The notes: generated by a model from the sequence alone, not told the origin. Positions 26,483 to 38,708 are shown, counted from the stretch's first letter. The stretch is DNA of 64,000 bases from Prevotella sp. (GCA_017467535.1 JAFUST010000059.1:1-64000); one strand, 5' to 3'. Program-made: numbers and translations.

Positions 26483-27934
26483 ATGAATAAAAGTGACCTA
26501 AAACCTGCCTCAGTGTTCGAGCAGTTTGCAAAGATTAACCAAATTCCGCGCCCTTCGAAGCGTGAGGAGAAGATGATAGACTATCTGCGCCAGTGGGGCA
26601 AGAGCCACGGCCTGAAGACCAAAGTGGACGAGACGGGCAACGTGCTCATACGCAAGCCGGCCACGCCAGGCTACGAGAACCGCAAGACGGTGATCCTGCA
26701 GAGCCACATGGACATGGTGTGCGACAAACTGGTCGACGTGGACTTCGACTTTGATCGCGATGCCATCCAGACCTACGTGGACGGCGAGTGGCTGCGCGCC
26801 AAGGGCACCACGCTGGGTGCCGACGACGGCATCGGCTGTGCCATCGAACTGGCCATCCTCGAGGCCGACGACATCGAGCACGGGCCGCTGGAGTGCGTCT
26901 TCACCCGCGACGAGGAGACCGGTCTGACCGGTGCCGAGGGCATGAAGCCCGGATTCATGACGGGCGACTACCTGATCAACCTGGACTCGGAGGACGAGGG
27001 CGAGATGTTCGTCTCGTGTGCCGGCGGCCGCAACACGCAGGCCCGCTTCACCTTCCAGCGCGAAGCAGCCCCCGACGGTTCGTTCTTCCTGAAGGCTCAG
27101 TTGAAGGGGCTCACCGGCGGTCACTCCGGCGACGACATCAACAAGAAGCGCGCCAACGCCATCAAACTGCTGGGCCGCTTCCTCTTCCAGACCATGAACC
27201 GCTATGAAGGCGTACGCCTGGCTCAGTTTCACTCGGGCAAACTGCACAACGCCATCCCTCGCGACGGTCTGTTCGTCATCGCCGTGCCCTCGGCAGTAAA
27301 GGAGAACGTGAAGGCCGACTGGAACGTGTTCAGCGCTCAGGTGGAGGACGAGTTCCACGTCACCGACACGCAGATGGTGTGGTCCATGGAGAGTGCCGAC
27401 GCCGAGCCCGTCATCGAGGCCGGAGTAGCCCGCAACTTCGTATGGGCCCTGCAGGCCGTGGACAACGGCATCTACGCCATCTGCCAAGACCCCGAACTGA
27501 ACGGCATGGTGGAGACCTCGAGCAACATTGCCGCCATCCATTCGTCGGAGACAGAGATCTGCATCCTCTCATCGCAGCGCAGCAATGTGATGTCGAATCT
27601 CGACAATATGTGCGCCACGTTCCGCGCCACCTTCCAGTTGGCCGGTGCCGAGGCCTGGTCGAGCGACGGCTATCCCGCCTGGAAGATGCGCGCCGAGAGC
27701 CAGTTGCGCGACACGGTGGTGGAGGCCTACCGCGAACTCTTCGGCAAAGACCCCATCGTGCGCGGCATCCATGCCGGATTGGAGTGCGGCCTGTTCTCAG
27801 AGCGCTATCCCAACCTCGACATGATCTCCTTCGGTCCTACGCTGCGCGACGTGCATACCCCCGACGAGCGTCTCTACATCCCCACCGTGCAGATGGTGTG
27901 GGATCACCTGCTGCTCGTTCTGAAACGCATATAA
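26483..27934 (+). CDS. pepD: Aminoacyl-histidine dipeptidase (M20 family)
   Basis: The 483-residue cytosolic peptidase cleaves Xaa-His and other dipeptides. Metal-ligand motifs are visible: QSHMDMV, TLGADDGIG, RDEETGLTGA and NLDSEDEGE, with the late His in GIHAGLECG. The length matches E. coli PepD (485). Its own promoter lies back to back with that of the leftward operon; uvrA follows within 10 bases. Confidence 0.96.
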   Translation: MNKSDLKPASVFEQFAKINQIPRPSKREEKMIDYLRQWGKSHGLKTKVDETGNVLIRKPATPGYENRKTVILQSHMDMVCDKLVDVDFDFDRDAIQTYVDGEWLRAKGTTLGADDGIGCAIELAILEADDIEHGPLECVFTRDEETGLTGAEGMKPGFMTGDYLINLDSEDEGEMFVSCAGGRNTQARFTFQREAAPDGSFFLKAQLKGLTGGHSGDDINKKRANAIKLLGRFLFQTMNRYEGVRLAQFHSGKLHNAIPRDGLFVIAVPSAVKENVKADWNVFSAQVEDEFHVTDTQMVWSMESADAEPVIEAGVARNFVWALQAVDNGIYAICQDPELNGMVETSSNIAAIHSSETEICILSSQRSNVMSNLDNMCATFRATFQLAGAEAWSSDGYPAWKMRAESQLRDTVVEAYRELFGKDPIVRGIHAGLECGLFSERYPNLDMISFGPTLRDVHTPDERLYIPTVQMVWDHLLLVLKRI

Positions 27935-27944
27935 TATAATTAAG

Positions 27945-30752
27945 GTGAGCCAAGAGTACATAGAAATAAAAGGGGCGCGCGTTAACAATCTGAAGAATGT
28001 GGACGTGCGCATTCCCCGCAACCGCTTTATCGCCATTACGGGCGTGTCGGGCTCGGGCAAGTCAAGCCTGGCCTTCGACACGCTCTATGCCGAGGGTCAG
28101 CGCCGCTACGTGGAGAGTCTTAGCAGTTATGCCCGCCAGTTCCTGGGCCGCATGAACAAGCCCGAATGCGACTTCATACGCGGCATTCCGCCTGCCATCG
28201 CCATCGAGCAGAAGGTCATCGCCCGCAACCCACGAAGCACCGTGGGCACCTCGACGGAAATATACGAGTACCTGCGCCTGCTCTACGCCCGCATCGGCCA
28301 CACCTATTCACCCGTCAGCGGACAGGAGGTGAGAAAGCACTCGACCGAGGACGTGGTGCAGAAGATGCTGGAGTTCTCCAGCGGCACCAAGTTTGTGGTC
28401 ATGTCGCCGCTGCGCGTGCCCGAGGGCCGCACCGTGGAGCAGCAACTAAAGGCCAGTCTGCTGCAGGGCTACGCCCGCATCTTCGCTGAAGGCGACTTCC
28501 ACAGGATCGATGACTGGCTGGATCATCCCGGAGAGTCTGGCGAAGCCTGTCCTCTCTACCTGGTTATCGACCGCCTCTCTGCCTCCAGCGACAAGGAGAC
28601 CATCGACCGCCTGGTGGACTCGGCCGAGACTGCCTTCTACGAGGGACAGGGCGAGATGCGCCTGATGGTGCTGCCGGCCAATCTGACCTACGACTTCTCC
28701 ACCCGCTTCGAGGCCGACGGCATCACCTTCGAAGAACCCACCGACCAACTCTTCTCCTTCAACTCGCCCGCCGGTGCCTGTCCTGAGTGTCAGGGCTTCG
28801 GCCGCATCATCGGCATCGACGAGCATCTGGTCATCCCCGATACCAGCCTGTCTGTCTACGACGGCTGCGTGGTGTGCTGGCACGGCGAGAAGATGGGCGA
28901 ATGGAAGAACTGGTTCATCCGCCACGCCGCCAACGACGACTTCCCCATCTTTGAACCCTACTACAACCTGACGCAGCAGAAGAAGGACTGGCTGTGGCAC
29001 GGACTGCCCTCCGACCGCAAGTCGAAGGAAAAGCCCTGCATCGACAGTTTCTTCCAGATGGTCAAGGAGAACCAATACAAGATTCAGTACCGCGTGATGA
29101 TGGCCCGCTATCGCGGCAAGACCATCTGTCCCACGTGTCATGGCACTCGTTTGAAGCCTGAAGCCGACTACGTGAAGATTGGCGGGCGCAGCATCACCGA
29201 CCTGGTGCAGATGCCCGTGGTGAGACTGCAGGAATGGTTCGCCCAACTGCAACTGTCGGAGCACGATGCCGAGGTAGGCAGAAGACTGCTGACGGAGATT
29301 CACTCTCGTCTGCAATTCCTTCTGGATGTGGGACTTGGCTACTTGACGCTCAACCGCCTGTCGAACACGCTCTCTGGCGGCGAGAGCCAGCGCATCAACC
29401 TGTGTACCTCGCTGGGCAGCAGCCTGGTGGGCTCGCTCTATATACTCGATGAGCCGAGCATCGGTCTGCACTCACGCGACACCGACCGTCTGATCAAGGT
29501 GCTGAAGGAACTGCAGGCTCTGGGCAACACCGTGGTGGTGGTGGAGCACGACGAAGAGATCATCCGCGCTGCCGACTACCTCATCGACGTAGGCCCCGAT
29601 GCGGGCCGACTGGGTGGTGAGATTGTGTATGCGGGAACGGTGCCTGGCGCATCTGGAGATGCCCGAAAGTCCCGAGATTCCAGATCCCACACCCTGGCCT
29701 ATCTCTCGGGCCAGGAGACCATCCCCGTGCCAAAGAGCCGTCGCCCGTGGAACCGCCACATCGACATCCAAGGTGCACGCATGAACAACCTGCGCGGCAT
29801 CAACGTGGAGATTCCGCTCAACGTGCTCACCGTCGTGACGGGCGTCAGCGGCTCGGGCAAGTCGAGCCTGATAAAGGGCATCCTCTACCCTGCCCTGAAG
29901 CGACACCTGGGCGACGTGTGCGATGCACCGGGCGAATACAGCGGACTGGCTGGCGACATCGATGCCATCAGGCGTGTGGAGTTCGTCGACCAGAATCCTA
30001 TCGGCAAGTCCACACGTTCTAATCCCGCCACCTACGTGAAGGCCTATGACGCCATTCGCGACCTCTTTGCCGAACAGCCCCTGGCGCAGCAGATGGGCTT
30101 CACCTCCCAGTTCTTCTCGTTCAATGCCGACGGCGGCCGCTGCGACGAGTGCAAGGGCGCAGGCACCATCACCGTTGAGATGCAGTTCATGGCCGACCTG
30201 GTGCTGGAATGCGAGGCCTGCCACGGCCATCGCTTCAAGAAGGACATACTTGACGTGCGCTTTGAGGGCAAGAACATCGACGACGTGCTCAACATGACCA
30301 TCTCTGAGGCCATCGAGTTCTTCGGCAGCCACAACCAGAAGACCATCGTCAACCGCCTCAAGACACTGGAGGATGTCGGTCTGGGCTACATCAAACTGGG
30401 CCAGAGTTCGTCGACCCTCTCTGGCGGCGAGAACCAGCGCGTCAAACTGGCCTACTTCATCGGACAGGAGAAGCAGGAACCCACGCTCTTCATTTTCGAC
30501 GAGCCCACCACGGGTCTGCACTTCCATGACATCCGTCGACTCATGTCGTCGCTCGACGCACTGATACAGCGGGGCCACACCGTGCTGATCATTGAGCACA
30601 ACATGGACGTCATCAAACTGGCCGACCACATCATCGACCTGGGCCCCGACGGCGGCGACCGCGGCGGCAATCTGGTCATTGCCGGCACACCAGAAGAGGT
30701 GGCCCAGTGCCCGCAAAGCATCACAGGACAGTACCTAAAACAAAAGATATGA
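27945..30752 (+). CDS. uvrA: Excinuclease ABC subunit A
   Basis: UvrA finds bulky DNA lesions and loads UvrB in nucleotide excision repair. The 935-residue protein has two ABC modules: Walker A GVSGSGKSSLAFDTLY near the start and GVSGSGKSSLIKG in the second half, signatures LSGGESQR and LSGGENQR, and zinc-finger pairs CPECQGFG...CPTCHGT and CDECKGAG...CEACHGH. It starts with GTG 10 bases after pepD; the next residues SQEYIEIKGARVNNLKN fit the family start. The stop overlaps the cdd start in ATGA. Confidence 0.97.
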   Translation: MSQEYIEIKGARVNNLKNVDVRIPRNRFIAITGVSGSGKSSLAFDTLYAEGQRRYVESLSSYARQFLGRMNKPECDFIRGIPPAIAIEQKVIARNPRSTVGTSTEIYEYLRLLYARIGHTYSPVSGQEVRKHSTEDVVQKMLEFSSGTKFVVMSPLRVPEGRTVEQQLKASLLQGYARIFAEGDFHRIDDWLDHPGESGEACPLYLVIDRLSASSDKETIDRLVDSAETAFYEGQGEMRLMVLPANLTYDFSTRFEADGITFEEPTDQLFSFNSPAGACPECQGFGRIIGIDEHLVIPDTSLSVYDGCVVCWHGEKMGEWKNWFIRHAANDDFPIFEPYYNLTQQKKDWLWHGLPSDRKSKEKPCIDSFFQMVKENQYKIQYRVMMARYRGKTICPTCHGTRLKPEADYVKIGGRSITDLVQMPVVRLQEWFAQLQLSEHDAEVGRRLLTEIHSRLQFLLDVGLGYLTLNRLSNTLSGGESQRINLCTSLGSSLVGSLYILDEPSIGLHSRDTDRLIKVLKELQALGNTVVVVEHDEEIIRAADYLIDVGPDAGRLGGEIVYAGTVPGASGDARKSRDSRSHTLAYLSGQETIPVPKSRRPWNRHIDIQGARMNNLRGINVEIPLNVLTVVTGVSGSGKSSLIKGILYPALKRHLGDVCDAPGEYSGLAGDIDAIRRVEFVDQNPIGKSTRSNPATYVKAYDAIRDLFAEQPLAQQMGFTSQFFSFNADGGRCDECKGAGTITVEMQFMADLVLECEACHGHRFKKDILDVRFEGKNIDDVLNMTISEAIEFFGSHNQKTIVNRLKTLEDVGLGYIKLGQSSSTLSGGENQRVKLAYFIGQEKQEPTLFIFDEPTTGLHFHDIRRLMSSLDALIQRGHTVLIIEHNMDVIKLADHIIDLGPDGGDRGGNLVIAGTPEEVAQCPQSITGQYLKQKI

Positions 30753-31222
30753 AAGACCTCGAACTGAAAATCCAAATCAAGGAATGCCAGATGGACGAAC
30801 TCACCAGCGACGAGCAGTTTCTGGTACAGAAGGCCATTGAGTCGACCAACAACAGTTATGCGCCTCACTCACACTTCCACGTGGGATCGGCCCTGCTGCT
30901 CGAGAACGACGTGGTGCTGCCCGGCTGCAATCAGGAGAACGCGGCCTTCCCCGCCGGACTGTGTGCCGAGCGCAGTGCCATCTTCGCCGCCGGTGCCCAG
31001 TATCCGGGCGTGCCGGTGAAGATGCTGGCCATCGCCGCACGAGACACTAACGGAGAACTGACCCGTGAGCCCATCTCGCCCTGCGGCACGTGCCGACAGG
31101 TGATGATAGAAACGGAGACGCGCTACGAGCAGCCCATCCGAATACTGCTCTACGGTCAGAACCGCATCTACGTGATGGACGGCATACGCAACCTGATGCC
31201 CCTTTCGTTCACCGAATTCTGA
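30749..31222 (+). CDS. cdd: Cytidine deaminase
   Basis: The 157-residue enzyme deaminates cytidine and deoxycytidine in pyrimidine salvage. The zinc motifs CAERSAIF and PCGTCRQV give three Cys ligands and the catalytic Glu, as in tetrameric deaminases. The ATG shares the sequence ATGA with the uvrA stop, so translation is coupled. The gene converges with the beta-helix lipoprotein gene five bases later. Confidence 0.95.
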   Translation: MKDLELKIQIKECQMDELTSDEQFLVQKAIESTNNSYAPHSHFHVGSALLLENDVVLPGCNQENAAFPAGLCAERSAIFAAGAQYPGVPVKMLAIAARDTNGELTREPISPCGTCRQVMIETETRYEQPIRILLYGQNRIYVMDGIRNLMPLSFTEF

Positions 31223-31227
31223 CTTGA

Positions 31228-32580
31228 CTAATGCCACCCCAAGCCTCTGGCGGGCGAGATGGAGTCGATGACATGGAAGTCGTACTGCAGGTTATCTTCG
31301 TCCACAAGCCAGAAGTGCTGCTTGCCCTGCACGGAGTCCTTGGGGGTCTCCCAGATGACATTGGCAAAGCGCACGGAGTCCGCTGTCTCGACACGGGGCG
31401 TGCGCAATAAGGTGTTGGAGAATTGATACTCGAAGACATTGGCCGTGTCGGCCTGTGCGCCCATCACCACATCCTCCTCGTAGCCCGTCAGGATGCAACT
31501 GTCGAGGGTCAGCCCGTAGAGGGGCGTCTCGTTGAGGAACGACAGGGCTGCTCCGCGCCCGGCTAAGAACGGATAGAACTGGGCCATTGTGCAGCGGCGG
31601 ATGTCAGCCTGGCCGCCATTGACAGCCACGCAGTCGCCCAGCATATTGCTGAACAGACAATCCCACGCACGAATATTCGCATTGGTGGCAGAGAGGCCCG
31701 TACCCGTGCAGTTGTGGACCACGCACTGCTGCATGTCGAGCCGGAGGACATCGGGGTCGTAGGCCGCCGAGTCGCACACCACGCCATAGCGTCCGGCATT
31801 GAGTATCTCCGTCTGGCGGAGCACGTTGCCCGTCGACGAAGCATGGATGACGATGCCGCCCTCCTTGCCCCACTGTCCGCTGACGCGATGGTAGGGCAGA
31901 TAGTCGAACATACGGTCCAGGCGGTCGCCACGCAGGGTGACGCTATCGGTGAGCAGGCGCCCGTAGACATCAATGCCCGGACCGTCGTGGAAGTAAAGGG
32001 TCGTATGGCGGATGGTAAGCGTTGCAGCGCTGTCTACCCGCAGGCCACCATAGATGACCACGGGCTTGGTGCTCTCTATCACGGAGTCGCCCGTCACCAC
32101 TACGTCGCGCATGAAAAGCGCATCCCACGAATGCCCTTGCAGCACTACGCTCTGCTCTACCCCACTCTCCAGACGGAACACCAGCAGGTCTTCAATCAAT
32201 TGCGGGTCGGCCTGACCATTCTCGGGTGTGGTCAGTTCTACGAACACACGGATGCTGTCGCCCTTGCGCACCTCCAGGTTGGTGACGATGGAACCGAGGG
32301 TGTTGTCCAGATAAGAACCATCCACATTGACACGGAAGCCCGTCTGATTGCCTTGCCTCAGTCGGACGCTCTGCAGGCGGATACCATCGCTGGCACGGTT
32401 GTACACCCAGAAGTCGTAAGTGCGCGAGCCTATGGTAGAGAAGATGGTGTCCATCTTCACCGAGTCGGTAGAGAAAGTCAACCTGGCCGACGGACTCGTG
32501 GTGAACGAGTCATCATCGGAACAGCCGACGGCCAGCAGCAGAATGCCGAGGGCCAGAAAAGAAAGAGTCCGTTTAATCAT
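31228..32580 (-). CDS. Lipoprotein with predicted parallel beta-helix
   Basis: The 450-residue protein has a lipoprotein signal (LLAVGC, Cys20), an N-terminal beta-sandwich-like part (TFSTDSVKMDTIFSTIGSRT), and a middle with repeated strand-turn units (about 160-400) like right-handed beta-helix proteins. The function is unknown; such proteins bind or cut polysaccharides. The start codon and first codons lie inside a perfect inverted repeat (32566-32599). It follows the rubrerythrin gene by 40 bases with no promoter between. Confidence 0.78.
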   Translation of the reverse strand: MIKRTLSFLALGILLLAVGCSDDDSFTTSPSARLTFSTDSVKMDTIFSTIGSRTYDFWVYNRASDGIRLQSVRLRQGNQTGFRVNVDGSYLDNTLGSIVTNLEVRKGDSIRVFVELTTPENGQADPQLIEDLLVFRLESGVEQSVVLQGHSWDALFMRDVVVTGDSVIESTKPVVIYGGLRVDSAATLTIRHTTLYFHDGPGIDVYGRLLTDSVTLRGDRLDRMFDYLPYHRVSGQWGKEGGIVIHASSTGNVLRQTEILNAGRYGVVCDSAAYDPDVLRLDMQQCVVHNCTGTGLSATNANIRAWDCLFSNMLGDCVAVNGGQADIRRCTMAQFYPFLAGRGAALSFLNETPLYGLTLDSCILTGYEEDVVMGAQADTANVFEYQFSNTLLRTPRVETADSVRFANVIWETPKDSVQGKQHFWLVDEDNLQYDFHVIDSISPARGLGWH

Positions 32581-32602
32581 AACAATGATTAAACGGACTT
32601 TT
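32563..32602 (-). promoter_or_regulatory. Perfect hairpin covering a start codon
   Basis: Fifteen base pairs (32566-32580 with 32585-32599) close a 4-base loop, with up to three weaker pairs beyond. In the minus-strand mRNA the 3' arm is the ATG and next four codons of the beta-helix lipoprotein gene, and CTTTCTTTTC follows. It could block translation, end the rubrerythrin transcript, or both. Confidence 0.75.
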
Positions 32603-32620
32603 CGCCGATTTATTGTATCG

Positions 32621-33178
32621 TTACTTGCCGAAGTAGCGCTTCAGCAGACCGGCAAAGCCGGCACCGTGGCGAGCCTCATCCTTGGCTGCCTCGTGAACCA
32701 TGTCGTGGATGGCATCGAAGCCCATGGCCTTGGCCTGCTTGGCCAGAGCGAACTTGTCTGCGCAGGCGCCTTCTTCTGCAGCGGCACGCTTCTCAAGGTT
32801 CGTCTTTGTATCGAACACGACCTCGCCAAGCAGTTCTGCGAACTGTGCAGCGTGAACAGCCTCCTCCAGGCCGTAGCGCTTGAAGGCCTCGGCAATCTCA
32901 GGATAGCCCTCGCGGTCGGCCTGACGAGCCATGGCCAGATACATGCCCACCTCGCCGCACTCGCCGAGATAGTTATTCCGCAACTCCTGAATCATCTCCT
33001 CGGGCACGCCCTCAATCTTGCCGTCGCCCAGACGGTGAACGGTGGCGTAGGTCACCTCGCCCGTCTCCTTCATCTCAGAGAACTTACTGGCGGGAGCCTT
33101 ACAAACAGGACACTTCTCGGGAGCAGCATCGCCTTCGTAGATATATCCACAAACGGCGCAGATAAACTTTTTCTTCAT
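32621..33178 (-). CDS. rbr: Reverse-type rubrerythrin
   Basis: The 185-residue protein has the rubredoxin-like domain at the N-terminus (Cys7, Cys10, Cys23, Cys26) and the diiron ferritin-like domain after it ([38 protein letters not shown]). This order is the reverse of classical rubrerythrin. Such proteins reduce hydrogen peroxide in anaerobes with electrons from NAD(P)H via a reductase. The ATG follows its own promoter; the frame is open upstream but through the promoter and terminator. Confidence 0.93.
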   Translation of the reverse strand: MKKKFICAVCGYIYEGDAAPEKCPVCKAPASKFSEMKETGEVTYATVHRLGDGKIEGVPEEMIQELRNNYLGECGEVGMYLAMARQADREGYPEIAEAFKRYGLEEAVHAAQFAELLGEVVFDTKTNLEKRAAAEEGACADKFALAKQAKAMGFDAIHDMVHEAAKDEARHGAGFAGLLKRYFGK

Positions 33179-33218
33179 AATCTTCAATAGTATTTGGTTT
33201 AGTTCTGATATTACAGCG

Positions 33219-33250
33219 CAAAGATACGCAGAAAAAACAAATCCCGCAAA
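33219..33250 (-). promoter_or_regulatory. Promoter for the rubrerythrin gene
   Basis: On the minus strand TTTG (33247-33250) and TATCTTTG (33219-33226) are 20 bp apart. The -33 box lies inside the terminator hairpin of the upstream gene. Confidence 0.75.
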
Positions 33251-33266
33251 TGTTTTGCAGGATTTG
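33232..33266 (-). terminator. Intrinsic terminator after the SGNH esterase gene
   Basis: CAAATCC...GGATTTG and GCAAA...TTTTGC arms (33238-33266) form a stem around a short loop, followed on the minus strand by TTTTTT (33232-33237). Confidence 0.8.
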
Positions 33267-33291
33267 TTCAGTAATTTATACGATGTCTTTA

Positions 33292-34136
33292 TTATTCCGT
33301 GGCCATGCGACAGGGGTCGTCGTTGGTGCGGTAACGGCTGAGCAAGGGAATCTGCTCGCACAGGGCGTCGGCCAGCAGGCGGGCCACCTGATGTGCACCG
33401 TATATGTTGTAATGAGTATTGTCCTGTCGGCCATTGGGCACGCTGGGCTCTTCGCCCGGCAGGAACCACATGTGCAGTTTCTTGGAGGCCTCGGTGCCCA
33501 GTCCCTGCTCCAGGTCGTGGGTGATCTGGTTGGCATCCACGAAGAGACAGTTCATGCGGCTGGCCACGTCGCGGGGAGCCACACGATAGAGTCCGTGGGT
33601 GTCGACGAGCGAGTCGCCCTCTACCAGTCCCTGCGCATCCTTGAAAGTGGTCTGGCGCAGGGCCTCGTCGTCATCGTTCTTGGGAGCCACCTTGGCGAAG
33701 TTGCGACGCACCACGCAGTTCATTAGCACAGGAATGCCGCCGTGCTCGCGGGTCTCGCGCACGTAGCGGGCCAGCATATAGTCGAAAGTAGAGCCGGGAT
33801 CGGTGTGGCGGTCGGCCTTGGGTTTCTCGTCATTGTGTCCGAACTGGATGATGACGTAGTCACCGGGCTGCATCTTGTCGAGCACTTTCTGCCAGCGGCC
33901 CTCGTTGAAGAACGAGAGCGATGAGCGGCCATTGACGGCATGATTGTCCACCACGATGTATTCGGGGTCGAAGTAGCACTGCAGGGCCATACCCCACCCG
34001 CGCTCTTTCTTGCCGCCGGAGATGTCCTTGTTGGCAGCCGTGGAGTCGCCGATGATGAAGATGGTAGTTGTCTTGCGGTTGGTGGCCGACGTCAGCAGGA
34101 CGGCCAGCAGGAGCATTGTCAGTAGTTTGAAGTGTT

Positions 34137-34140
<4 letters not shown>
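33292..34140 (-). CDS. SGNH/GDSL hydrolase, rhamnogalacturonan acetylesterase-like
   Basis: The 282-residue protein has a signal peptide and the SGNH blocks IGDSTAA (Ser nucleophile), [16 protein letters not shown] and [10 protein letters not shown] (Asp-His pair). This set is that of CE12 rhamnogalacturonan acetylesterases, which remove acetyl groups from pectin. Its start overlaps the hisS stop by four bases (ATGA), an unusual partner for a tRNA synthetase, so the link is probably only transcriptional. Confidence 0.9.
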
Positions 34141-36804
<2,664 letters not shown>

Positions 36805-37293
36805 TTATTCTTTTGTTTTCTTACTTTTTCTCGTTATCGCCGCCTGGCACGTAGAGCAGATGCCGTAGATGTAGAGCGAGAAGCCGTCCTTGCGGAAACG
36901 CTTCAGATGCAGGGCGTCGATGGCCTCTGCTATCTCGGGGGCCTTCACCTCCGTCACCTTGCCGCACACCGTGCAGATCTGGTGGCAATGGCTGTCGTCG
37001 GCATAGCACGCCTCATACTTGGTTGTCCCCTGGAAGCGGTGGCGGATGACCAACCGCAACTCCATGAACAGGTTCATCGTGTTGTAGAGCGTCGCCCTTG
37101 ACACGGGGAACTTATACTCGGCCGTCAGTTTCTCGCCCAGTTCGTCGAGCGTGAAATGCTCCTCCATGCTGTAGACAGCACGCAATATCGCATAACGCTC
37201 AGGCGTCTTGCGATGATTGTTCATCTCCAAATAGTTGTCCAGAATGCGTTCTACGGCTGAACGCACGCTGTCTTTTTTATCATTTGTCTTCAT
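36805..37293 (-). CDS. Fur-family metal-dependent regulator
   Basis: The 162-residue protein has the winged-helix domain (TPERYAILRAVYSMEEHFTLDEL, VSRATLYNTMNLF) and a dimerisation domain with two CxxC pairs (Cys107/110, Cys146/149) that hold a structural zinc. HCHQIC contributes metal ligands. It could be Fur, PerR or Zur; sequence alone does not decide. It is first in a leftward run with purA, hisS and the esterase. It may control feoB, rbr and the imelysin operon in this window. Confidence 0.92.
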   Translation of the reverse strand: MKTNDKKDSVRSAVERILDNYLEMNNHRKTPERYAILRAVYSMEEHFTLDELGEKLTAEYKFPVSRATLYNTMNLFMELRLVIRHRFQGTTKYEACYADDSHCHQICTVCGKVTEVKAPEIAEAIDALHLKRFRKDGFSLYIYGICSTCQAAITRKSKKTKE

Positions 37294-37303
37294 AAACCGT
37301 GCG

Positions 37304-37311
37304 CAAAGTTA
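37304..37311 (-). promoter_or_regulatory. Promoter -7 box for the Fur-family gene
   Basis: On the minus strand TAACTTTG followed by CGC lies 10 bases before the start codon; the -33 box is weak. Confidence 0.6.
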
Positions 37312-37344
37312 CAACAATATCTTGAAAAAGAGGAATAAAAAAGC

Positions 37345-37373
37345 AAAAAAATGAGTTTGCACGGAGCAAACTC
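37345..37373 (-). terminator. Intrinsic terminator of the nqr operon
   Basis: The last repeat unit in transcript order has an 8-bp stem (GAGTTTGC with GCAAACTC, 37353-37373) and is followed on the minus strand by ATTTTTTTG. Confidence 0.8.
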
Positions 37374-37437
37374 ATTGTTTGGACGGAGCAAACTCCCAGT
37401 TTGGACGGAGCAAACTCCCGGTTTGGACGAAGCAAGC
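37355..37437 (-). repeat. Array of four 22-bp palindromic units after nqrF
   Basis: Four 17-bp units start at 37355, 37377, 37399 and 37421, an exact 22-bp period. On the minus strand they read GTTTGCTCCGTCCAAAC with small changes, so each can fold into a GTTTG/CAAAC hairpin. The same unit occurs in a second array at 58457-58539. Confidence 0.9.
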
Positions 37438-37445
37438 TCCCGGTG

Positions 37446-38708
37446 TCAACCACCGAAGTTGTCGTACATGATGCTTTCGGGATCGACACCCAGCGAGTCG
37501 AGCATAGAGACGACGGCCTTCGACATGGGGCCAGGGCCGCACATGTAGTACTCGATGTCCTCGGGGGCCTCGTGGTCCTTCAGGTAGGTGTTGAGCATCA
37601 CCTGATGGACGAAGCCCGGGGTGTACTTCACGCCTGCTGCGTCGGCAGCGGGGTCGGGACGGTCGAGGGCCAGGTGGAAATGGAAGTTGGGATACTCCTT
37701 CTCCAGGCCGAGGAAGTCGTCAAGATAGAACACCTCGTTCAGGGCGCGTGCGCCGTAGAAGTAGTGCATCTCGCGGTCGCGGGTGTGGAGCGTCTTGGTC
37801 ATGTGCATAATCTGTGCACGGAGGGGAGCCATACCGGCACCGCCGCCCACCCAGATCATCTCCTTCTTCGAGTCGAAGTGAGGATGGAAGTCGCCGAAGG
37901 GACCGCTCATGATGACCTTGTCGCCGGGTTTCAGCGAGAAGATATACGACGAGGCAATACCGGGGTTCACCTCCATGAAACCGCTCTTGTCGGCCTTGAA
38001 CGGAGGCGTGGCGATGCGCACGGTGAGCATGAAGACATCGCCCTCGGCGGGATAGTTGGCCATCGAGTAGGCGCGGATGGTGTCCTCGGGGTTCTTACAC
38101 TTGAGCGGGAACAGGCCGAACTTCTCCCACGACGGCAAGTACTCGTCGCCAATAAGCGACTTGTCGAAGTCCTTGTCGTAGTCGATGCAGTCGAACTTGG
38201 GAATCTTGATCTGCGCATAAGAGCCAGGCAGGAAGTCCATGTGCTCGCCCGGAGGCAGTTGCACCTTGAACTCCTTGATGAACGTAGCCACATTCTTGTT
38301 GGAGATGACGGTACACTCATACTCCTTGACGCCCAGAATCGACTCGTCGACATGAATCTTCAGGTCGCCCTTCACCTTGCACTGGCAGCCCAGGCGCCAG
38401 TGGTCCTTGATCTCCTTGCGGGTGAAGTGGGGCTTCTCAGAATCGAGAATCTCGCCGCCGCCTTCCAACACCTGCACCTTGCACTGGCCGCACGAGGCCT
38501 TGCCACCACAGGCGGAGGGCAGGAAGATGCCGTTCTGGTTGAGCGTGGCCATCAGGTTGTTGCCCTGAGGCACGTTGAGCACCTTGTCGCCATTCACAGT
38601 AATATTCACGTTGCCGCTGGGGCTGAGGTACTTCTTGGCCACCAGCAGGATGATGACGATGGCAATGATCGTCACCAGGAATACGATGATACTATTTACG
38701 ATAAACAT
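37446..38708 (-). CDS. nqrF: Na+-NQR subunit F, NADH-oxidising
   Basis: NqrF takes electrons from NADH into the Na+-pumping quinone reductase. The 420-residue protein has one N-terminal membrane helix, a 2Fe-2S ferredoxin domain (SACGGKASCGQC and a later LGCQCKV), a FAD-binding region with RAYSMANYP, and an NADH-binding domain (GGGAGMAPLRAQI, FYGAR). It is last in the nqrABCDEF operon. Confidence 0.97.
   Translation of the reverse strand: MFIVNSIIVFLVTIIAIVIILLVAKKYLSPSGNVNITVNGDKVLNVPQGNNLMATLNQNGIFLPSACGGKASCGQCKVQVLEGGGEILDSEKPHFTRKEIKDHWRLGCQCKVKGDLKIHVDESILGVKEYECTVISNKNVATFIKEFKVQLPPGEHMDFLPGSYAQIKIPKFDCIDYDKDFDKSLIGDEYLPSWEKFGLFPLKCKNPEDTIRAYSMANYPAEGDVFMLTVRIATPPFKADKSGFMEVNPGIASSYIFSLKPGDKVIMSGPFGDFHPHFDSKKEMIWVGGGAGMAPLRAQIMHMTKTLHTRDREMHYFYGARALNEVFYLDDFLGLEKEYPNFHFHLALDRPDPAADAAGVKYTPGFVHQVMLNTYLKDHEAPEDIEYYMCGPGPMSKAVVSMLDSLGVDPESIMYDNFGG

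Noticed and set aside
37353..37439. CRISPR-like array
   Set aside because: The period is 22 bp with spacers of only five bases and palindromic units; no cas gene is near. The same holds for 58457-58539.
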